A stretch of DNA of 10,555 nt from Candidatus Rhabdochlamydia sp. (GTDB lineage: Bacteria > Chlamydiota > Chlamydiia > Chlamydiales > Rhabdochlamydiaceae), in the NCBI GenBank assembly GCA_030044075.1, contig JASHWM010000137.1, positions 1-10,555 of the forward strand, in the 5' to 3' direction. Shown here piece after piece: positions 6,142 to 10,555 of this stretch; the stretch's first letter is position 1, and every line of letters starts with the position of its first letter. A program made the position numbers and the translations under genes. The notes under the pieces are model-generated. The model was not told where the DNA came from, did no database searches, and worked only from the letters and a program-made list of their open reading frames with translations.

Positions 6142-7265
6142 AAGGCCATGGAATAGTTTCGGAGTTTTTTAACACATTCTACAATGATGCTGATGGCCTC
6201 ATTGATTTCTTTTTCTGTCGTTTCATGAGAAAGGGCAAAGCTAAGAGAACTTAGGGCATACTGCTTTTCTATATTGCAAGCCTCAAGGAGGCTTGAGAGT
6301 TTTTGTAATCTCCCTCCACCGCATGTAGCATAAACGCCCTTTTTAGATAGGCTATAGAGCAAACTGTCGGATGCAACACCAGGAAAGGCAATGCATGTAA
6401 TGTGCGGCAGTCTCTCAACATCTGCAAAAAGCACCTTGCTATCGGGAATCGCCCGTATCATTTCTTGCTCAAACAGATGTTTTAAACGGGCCGTCTCCGT
6501 GGCCACATGTTCAAATTGGACCTGGACCTGCTCCATTGCGATCGCCAAGGCAGCAAGGAGCGGTATATTTGCCTCCTGGAAAAAAGGAGGCAATGCCATG
6601 GAAGACCTTTTTTGAAGCAGCCCGCCGCACCCTTTTGGCGCATGTAGGAGGCTCCCCTCAAAGGTCATATAATCAACTCCGAGGTCCTGAAAGCGGAAGA
6701 ACATTTTCCCGATGACATGCGATGCATCAACGTGGATGCGCACCCCCCTTTCCTGGCATGCTTCTACGAGGTCATGCAAAGGATGGACAATCCCTGTCAA
6801 CCCATTTGCCCATGAAAGAGAAACCAGGGCAGCCCTCGGTCTGAGAGCCTCTAAGAGTGCTTCTTTCGTGAGCTGGCCTTTGGAATTAAGAGGAAGCATT
6901 TTTCCAGAACAACCAAGTTTTTCTAATTTTTTTATCTCAGAATAAATGGGAGCTTCTTCTATAGGTGTTGTCAGGAAATGATTTTTTCCGCTCTCACGGA
7001 CAACATCGAGATAGGTTGAAAATAGGACCTGATGGATCGCCTCTGGCCCGCTTGAAGTAAAGTTAAAATAATCCCCTTCGCCAGCACCTAAAGATTCATA
7101 GATGGACTGCATGCTTTTATTGGCAAAAGAAACAGACTGCTGCCCTCTTTGATGGGGAGAATGCATTGACCCCCAATAGTCTTTTGAAAAAATAGCAAGT
7201 TTTTCAAGAGAAAGAGAAAATGGGCGCGTTGCCACTTGATGGTCCAGATAAATAGGGAAGGTCAT
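6138..7265 (-). CDS. NifS/IscS-like fold-type I aminotransferase protein lacking the PLP lysine
   Basis: The 375-residue product follows the class V aminotransferase/NifS pattern from end to end: MTFPIYLDHQVATRP, the SMHSPHQRGQQSV segment, FTSSGPEAIHQVL, SWANGLTGIVHPLHDL, IHVDASHVIGK, HAPKGCGGLL and a C-terminal TTEKEINEAISII. NifS enzymes take sulfur from cysteine for cluster assembly. Key residues are missing here: Leu206 stands where the PLP-binding lysine should be (EGSLLHAPKG against SxHKxxGPKG), Glu104 replaces the PLP-stacking His, and His183 replaces the Gln of DAxQ, while Asp180 is kept. The catalytic loop is shortened to ATCGGGRLQ; it has a Cys (Cys315) but not in the usual context. 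It is therefore probably not a normal desulfurase. ATG 7265 is one base after the gpmA stop and gives the family N-terminus; ATG 7292 would overlap gpmA by 26 bases. Confidence 0.9.
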   Translation of the reverse strand: MTFPIYLDHQVATRPFSLSLEKLAIFSKDYWGSMHSPHQRGQQSVSFANKSMQSIYESLGAGEGDYFNFTSSGPEAIHQVLFSTYLDVVRESGKNHFLTTPIEEAPIYSEIKKLEKLGCSGKMLPLNSKGQLTKEALLEALRPRAALVSLSWANGLTGIVHPLHDLVEACQERGVRIHVDASHVIGKMFFRFQDLGVDYMTFEGSLLHAPKGCGGLLQKRSSMALPPFFQEANIPLLAALAIAMEQVQVQFEHVATETARLKHLFEQEMIRAIPDSKVLFADVERLPHITCIAFPGVASDSLLYSLSKKGVYATCGGGRLQKLSSLLEACNIEKQYALSSLSFALSHETTEKEINEAISIIVECVKKLRNYSMAL

Positions 7266-7266
7266 A

Positions 7267-7953
7267 TTAACTTCTTCTACTCCACTTCCCATCTTGATAC
7301 TGGTAAATCAAAGGCTGGCCTGTCGGGATTTCAAATTCTAGTACCTGCTGCTTTGTTAAGCCTTCTAAATACATCACAATCGATCTAAGAGAGTTCCCAT
7401 GGGCTGAGATAAAAACGTTTTTTCCCTGTTTGCAATATGGCGCGACCTTTTCAGCAAAATAAGGGATCGAGCGGGCCGCGGTCATCTCCAAACTCTCTCC
7501 TCCAGGCGGCGCGACGTCATAGCTGCGGCGCCAGATCTTTACTTGCTCGGCTCCATATTTATCGATCGTCTCCTGTTTATTAAGACCTTGCAACTGTCCG
7601 TACATCCTTTCATTGAGCTGCCATGCTTCGAAAACAGGAATGCATGAGGATTCTGCAGCAGGATTATAGATCTTCCCCCAATCCTTCTTTTCTTTTTCCA
7701 GAGGATGGGAAAAAAGGGGCACCTTTCCCCCTTTATGCACACTCATGGCAACAGTGGCAGTCATTTGAGCGCGGCAAAGAGATGAAACGAAGATCACGTC
7801 GATCGGAATATCGGCAATTTGCCTCCCTCCTTCTAAAGCCTCTTGGATCCCTTCCATTGAAAGGGGAATATCGACCCAGCCGGTAAATAGGTTCCTTTTA
7901 TTCCAGTCTGATTGCCCATGGCGCATCAAAATCAATAAAGGTGCTTTTTGCAT
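7267..7953 (-). CDS. gpmA: 2,3-bisphosphoglycerate-dependent phosphoglycerate mutase
   Basis: This glycolytic enzyme interconverts 3-phosphoglycerate and 2-phosphoglycerate through a phosphohistidine. The 228-residue product has the histidine phosphatase core: LMRHGQSDWN with His12 (phosphorylated), NLFTGWVDIPLS, SSLCRAQMTA with Arg61, LNERMYGQLQG with Glu115, APPGGES, and ISAHGNSLR with His185. Between Arg61 and Glu115 there are 53 residues where E. coli GpmA has about 26, so an insertion is present (roughly residues 75-105, KVPLFSHPLEKEKKDWGKIYN), while the C-terminus is short. I recall C. trachomatis PgmA (CT722) as similarly short. ATG 7953 is chosen over ATG 7965 because GAGG (7960-7963) lies six bases before it. 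It is the first gene of the gpmA, nifS-like, nifU-like operon. Confidence 0.95.
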   Translation of the reverse strand: MQKAPLLILMRHGQSDWNKRNLFTGWVDIPLSMEGIQEALEGGRQIADIPIDVIFVSSLCRAQMTATVAMSVHKGGKVPLFSHPLEKEKKDWGKIYNPAAESSCIPVFEAWQLNERMYGQLQGLNKQETIDKYGAEQVKIWRRSYDVAPPGGESLEMTAARSIPYFAEKVAPYCKQGKNVFISAHGNSLRSIVMYLEGLTKQQVLEFEIPTGQPLIYQYQDGKWSRRS

Positions 7954-7959
7954 AAATGG

Positions 7960-7963
7960 CCTC
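7960..7963 (-). promoter_or_regulatory. Ribosome binding site deciding the gpmA start
   Basis: GAGG on the minus strand sits six bases before ATG 7953. The in-frame ATG at 7965 overlaps this site and has only a poor ribosome site of its own, so the shorter protein is preferred. Confidence 0.6.
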
Positions 7964-8000
7964 ATAAAAATAAAGAGCTCAACGATATCAAGTTTGTTTA

Positions 8001-8009
8001 ATTATCTCA
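8001..8009 (-). promoter_or_regulatory. Possible extended -10 for gpmA operon
   Basis: TGAGATAAT on the minus strand is an extended -10 with five of six consensus bases. Transcription would begin about 40 bases before ATG 7953. No good -35 is seen, so this is tentative. Confidence 0.3.
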
Positions 8010-8243
8010 CCAAATTTTCATCCTCCTTCTTTCTCAGAAAAATATAACAAGCTCATTATCAATGAAATAGCATCTAACTTCCGCACAAACTGATTTCGCA
8101 AGAAACTGGTTCTTATTTACTTACACTCATTTCGATTTTCTTTTCTGTAAAAGACTAATCCTTAAGGGATTATTTTACATATTTATAATAGAAATTGATT
8201 AATTAAGAATTTTTTAATTCTAGGTAATTTATTATTAAAATTA

Positions 8244-8260
8244 TGGTATAATTATTATTT
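8244..8260 (+). promoter_or_regulatory. Extended -10 promoter of the 8281 gene
   Basis: TGGTATAAT (8244-8252) is a perfect extended -10. The 14 bases TATAATTATTATTT (8247-8260) are identical to 1801-1814 before the other plus-strand accessory gene. The -35 region is weak. Transcription would start near 8259, about 22 bases before ATG 8281. Confidence 0.55.
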
Positions 8261-8270
8261 AAAAATTAAA

Positions 8271-8275
8271 AAGGG
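8271..8275 (+). promoter_or_regulatory. Ribosome binding site of the 8281 gene
   Basis: AAGGG lies five bases before ATG 8281 and supports that start. Confidence 0.55.
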
Positions 8276-8280
8276 AATAA

Positions 8281-9447
8281 ATGAGTAATTTTACTGTAGT
8301 CTTATATGGACTCCCATTCATCTCAGACCACGAAAAAACTTTCAATCATCCTGAAGGTTTGGCAATAGCCGAACTACTTAGCAAGATGTATGAAGTTTAT
8401 TTTAGGTCTCAGCGAAACATCTCCTCTTCTCGAGCGAATCCTTCGGGATCTGCCTCAAGCCCCCTTCCTTCGACAACAAATCTATCATCAAAGTCTCAGA
8501 ATCCCCTGCAACCCGTCCCCGCCGTCCGAAAATTAGATGTAAATGCCAAGGTTTTTATTCCTTCTTTCCTACCCTCTCCTCCCCGTCCTCAGACAGGAAG
8601 TGCGCCTCCTTTCCAATCCGGAAACACTGCGCTGCCAGATCGTCCTTCTATCGTTGCGCAAGCACAAGCATTCCCAAGGCCTTCTCCTACCTCAAGTTCT
8701 AGATCATCATCTCTATCATCAGCTTCAACCTCTGATGCAGAAATTACACATGACATGCATAGGGTTCAAATCGAAGCCTTGCCCTTTTTTCACCGGAGCT
8801 ATTCCTCTCCTCAGTCTTCTACGATATCTCCAATCGAGGAAGCGACAATCCGCTCTTCCCCATCTACACCCGACGACGATGGCCAAGGGTTGGCTTCTTC
8901 CTCAAGCGCACGTTTTTATAAAAATACATTTGGGACCGGCCATCAAATTGCAGATGTAGATGACGAACTAACAGATGACATGGTCACGAGCAACTATCTG
9001 CAAGAAATGAGACTTAGGGCTATCTACTTCTCAGATGAAGCACAAAGAGGAATGAGGGGTCTTAGAGGTGAAGATCACATAATTGATATTGCCCACTTGT
9101 CCAAAGCAATAGATAAAACAATAGCCAGCCATAAGAAAAGCGACAATGTCGACAAAGAAGGCAAGATAATGAAGTGTTTTCGCGTGATAGACGAAAGGGA
9201 CAATAAAAAAGAAAAAAAGATCGATCTAGTGCAGAGGGATGTCCTGGTAGTTGTGATAAGGCCTATCCCAGGCAAATATATGGTAATCACTGCTTATTAC
9301 CAGTCTAAAAATGTTTACCAGAGATTGAGCAGAATTAAAGATATCCTCTTTGAAAACCATTTTAATTCAATGGCAGTTGTAGACGCAAGAAGCAAACAGA
9401 AATCAAAAAAGATTGAGAGAACAAATATTCAGCGCTGTGTGTCCTAA
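8281..9447 (+). CDS. Ser/Pro-rich orphan protein, candidate secreted effector
   Basis: The 388-residue product has three visible parts. Residues 1-45 are a short folded-looking start (MSNFTVVLYGLPF, then a helix LAIAELLSKMYEVYF) without a classical signal peptide. Residues about 46-215 are low-complexity and very rich in Ser and Pro (for example SPTSSSRSSSLSSASTS), certainly disordered. Residues about 232-388 are a charged compact domain: helices (NYLQEMRLRAIYF, HLSKAIDKTIASH) followed by strands (MKCFRVID, DLVQRDVLVVVI, GKYMVITAYY) and a basic tail. A helix with His and then strands ending in VITAYY recalls small toxin RNases of the BECR superfold, but no catalytic set is clear, so this is a weak guess. 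A flexible Ser/Pro linker between a short N-terminus and a C-terminal domain is common in chlamydial type III secreted proteins. It has its own promoter and Shine-Dalgarno site and converges with the last gene, overlapping by four bases. Confidence 0.75.
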   Translation: MSNFTVVLYGLPFISDHEKTFNHPEGLAIAELLSKMYEVYFRSQRNISSSRANPSGSASSPLPSTTNLSSKSQNPLQPVPAVRKLDVNAKVFIPSFLPSPPRPQTGSAPPFQSGNTALPDRPSIVAQAQAFPRPSPTSSSRSSSLSSASTSDAEITHDMHRVQIEALPFFHRSYSSPQSSTISPIEEATIRSSPSTPDDDGQGLASSSSARFYKNTFGTGHQIADVDDELTDDMVTSNYLQEMRLRAIYFSDEAQRGMRGLRGEDHIIDIAHLSKAIDKTIASHKKSDNVDKEGKIMKCFRVIDERDNKKEKKIDLVQRDVLVVVIRPIPGKYMVITAYYQSKNVYQRLSRIKDILFENHFNSMAVVDARSKQKSKKIERTNIQRCVS

Positions 9448-10555
9448 CCTTTTATCTCCATTAACAAACTGACATTGCTTCTCGTAAAGTCCTTGAACTG
9501 CGAAAACAGTTTGTCCCCATCTGTGTATGAAGTAATCCTTGCCGCGCTAAGCTGCGGTCTTTGAAGACCTTTTTCTCTAATGGCCTGTGCTAATTGCGCC
9601 CCTGCATGCGCCTCGTTTACTTTCATTGACAAAGCTTTCGTTAAGCTGCAAAGGATATCAATGGTACAAGTATTCCTCTGATGATTCACAGTAATGCGAG
9701 GACCGAAAGGCTCCTTATTTTTCAGCCCATATACTACGTTTTCGCTGACCTGGTAAGGCTTAAGCTCCGGATACCTGCTTATTAACTGATCAAAAGAATG
9801 CCCGATCCGAAGATCGATCGTTCCAGCAATATACTTTTCAACCTCTTGCAAGCTCAAACCCGAAAACTTCACACCCAAATCCTGTTCGTAGGTATTTCCA
9901 TTTCTTGAGGGCCGATGAGGTTGGCTCACACGGGTATTCAAGACGTAAACATTGTAAGAATCCTTGTCCGCTTTCTCAACGACGAAGATTTGATGATGTC
10001 CCATGACTTTCTGGGACATCCAACCTGTAGGAAATAAAAACATTTCCTTATCTCTTAAGTTTTTGATGTCGTCTACAGCAAGGGAAAGCAACTGATCCGC
10101 CGCCTGGCTCGCAAAAACCGGAGTATAGTTCTGCTCGATCATCTTGAAATAAGAAACATAAAATAAGTATTTATCAATCAATGAGCTATATTCGCATGAC
10201 CCGCTTGGGACGCATGAGAGGAATGCAGAAAAGGCAATTGCAGGACTGAGGTCATCTGGAGTGGGGATGCCCTCGAGCTGCTTTTGATCGGTCGCATCCA
10301 AATAGGTCAAAACAGACCGTCTTTCCCTCGAAAAAAACCTCCTGTCCATAGCGTCCAAGGATTCATAGGAAGCAAAAAGACCGTTGTGAAAGCATTTTTG
10401 ATATAAGACGGCGCATTGCTGCAGGTCCTCAGGGGTCCAATCCCCATTATTGATTTTCTTATATAACTGATCTAGCTGGGTTTGCAGAGAAATTCCACTC
10501 GAATGAGCTTTTGGATGGTCCTCCAAGGAGGCTGCTCCAAATGCCTTCGATAAGG
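9444..10555 (-). CDS. Orphan protein, 5' end outside window; possible papain-like fold
   Basis: The frame stays open from the stop at 9444 to the right edge. The first in-window start-like codon is a TTG at 10524-10526 with no ribosome site, and nine more codons (LSKAFGAAS) continue upstream, so the true start is probably outside. At least 369 residues are seen. No signal peptide or membrane helix is visible. Numbered from the TTG, residues 167-200 read TGWMSQKVMGHHQIF then YNVYVLNT, and residues 282-295 read HQRNTCTIDILCSL. A Gly-His strand, an Asn-Thr strand and a later Gln-x-x-x-Cys helix resemble a pattern I associate with predicted cysteine peptidase-like proteins of amoeba-associated bacteria; H177/H178, N197 and C287 would be the candidates. 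This is inference. It overlaps the convergent 8281 gene by four bases. Confidence 0.72.
   Translation of the reverse strand, partial: LSKAFGAASLEDHPKAHSSGISLQTQLDQLYKKINNGDWTPEDLQQCAVLYQKCFHNGLFASYESLDAMDRRFFSRERRSVLTYLDATDQKQLEGIPTPDDLSPAIAFSAFLSCVPSGSCEYSSLIDKYLFYVSYFKMIEQNYTPVFASQAADQLLSLAVDDIKNLRDKEMFLFPTGWMSQKVMGHHQIFVVEKADKDSYNVYVLNTRVSQPHRPSRNGNTYEQDLGVKFSGLSLQEVEKYIAGTIDLRIGHSFDQLISRYPELKPYQVSENVVYGLKNKEPFGPRITVNHQRNTCTIDILCSLTKALSMKVNEAHAGAQLAQAIREKGLQRPQLSAARITSYTDGDKLFSQFKDFTRSNVSLLMEIKG

Larger units (their letters stand above)
7966..8280. other. AT-rich intergenic region between divergent gpmA and the 8281 gene
   Basis: About 315 AT-rich bases without a convincing gene. It holds a possible gpmA promoter (8001-8009, minus strand), a purine-rich AAGGAGG on the minus strand at 8022-8028 with no proper open frame after it, a small hairpin AGAATT-TTTT-AATTCT at 8206-8221, and the extended -10 promoter of the 8281 gene (8244-8252). 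Confidence 0.55.

Noticed and set aside
7266..7292. Longer start for the NifS-like protein at ATG 7292
   Set aside because: It would overlap gpmA by 26 bases, and the nine extra residues precede the normal family N-terminus beginning at MTFPIYLD.
8543..8959. 138-codon plus-strand open frame inside the Ser/Pro-rich gene
   Set aside because: Leu/Pro/His-rich shadow in another frame of low-complexity sequence, with no ribosome site.

Overview
The window looks like chromosomal DNA from a member of the phylum Chlamydiae, most likely an amoeba-associated or other environmental (Parachlamydiales-like) lineage. Three things point there: fusA is followed directly by rpsJ; rodA, birA, gpmA, a NifS-like gene and a NifU-like gene sit together, as I recall they do around CT720-CT726 of Chlamydia trachomatis; and the neighbouring orphan genes look like secreted host-interaction proteins. 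The genus cannot be fixed from the sequence alone.

Layout. Positions 1-994 hold the end of a str-type operon: the C-terminal third of EF-G (fusA) and ribosomal protein S10 (rpsJ), closed by a strong hairpin terminator at 1003-1036. Positions 1059-2634 form a first accessory stretch: a small orphan on the minus strand, a very AT-rich gap of about 430 bases with a good promoter, and a plus-strand protein with a His/Cys layout like the self-cleaving cysteine protease domain of large toxins (hypothesis). Positions 2631-4573 are a minus-strand operon reading rodA, an unrecognised 146-aa protein and a BamE/SmpA-like lipoprotein, all plausibly cell-envelope genes. birA (4635-5396) is divergent from rodA. 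Positions 5359-7953 are a second minus-strand operon reading gpmA, nifS-like and nifU-like, with almost no spacing. After another AT-rich gap of about 330 bases comes a second accessory stretch: a Ser/Pro-rich protein (8281-9447) and, convergent with it, a protein running off the right edge (9444-10555).

How the genes relate. The housekeeping genes serve translation, peptidoglycan elongation, biotinylation of acyl carboxylase and glycolysis. The most striking observation is that the NifS-like and NifU-like pair keep their folds but have lost key residues. The NifS-like protein lacks the PLP-binding lysine, the PLP-stacking histidine and the conserved Asp-x-x-Gln glutamine. The NifU-like protein lacks all three scaffold cysteines of its N-terminal domain but keeps the C-terminal CxxC. 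The pair therefore cannot be a standard desulfurase/scaffold system and may have been repurposed.

The two plus-strand accessory genes share an identical 14-base extended -10 promoter stretch, so they may be expressed together. No RNA genes, insertion sequences, CRISPR arrays or phage genes were seen.
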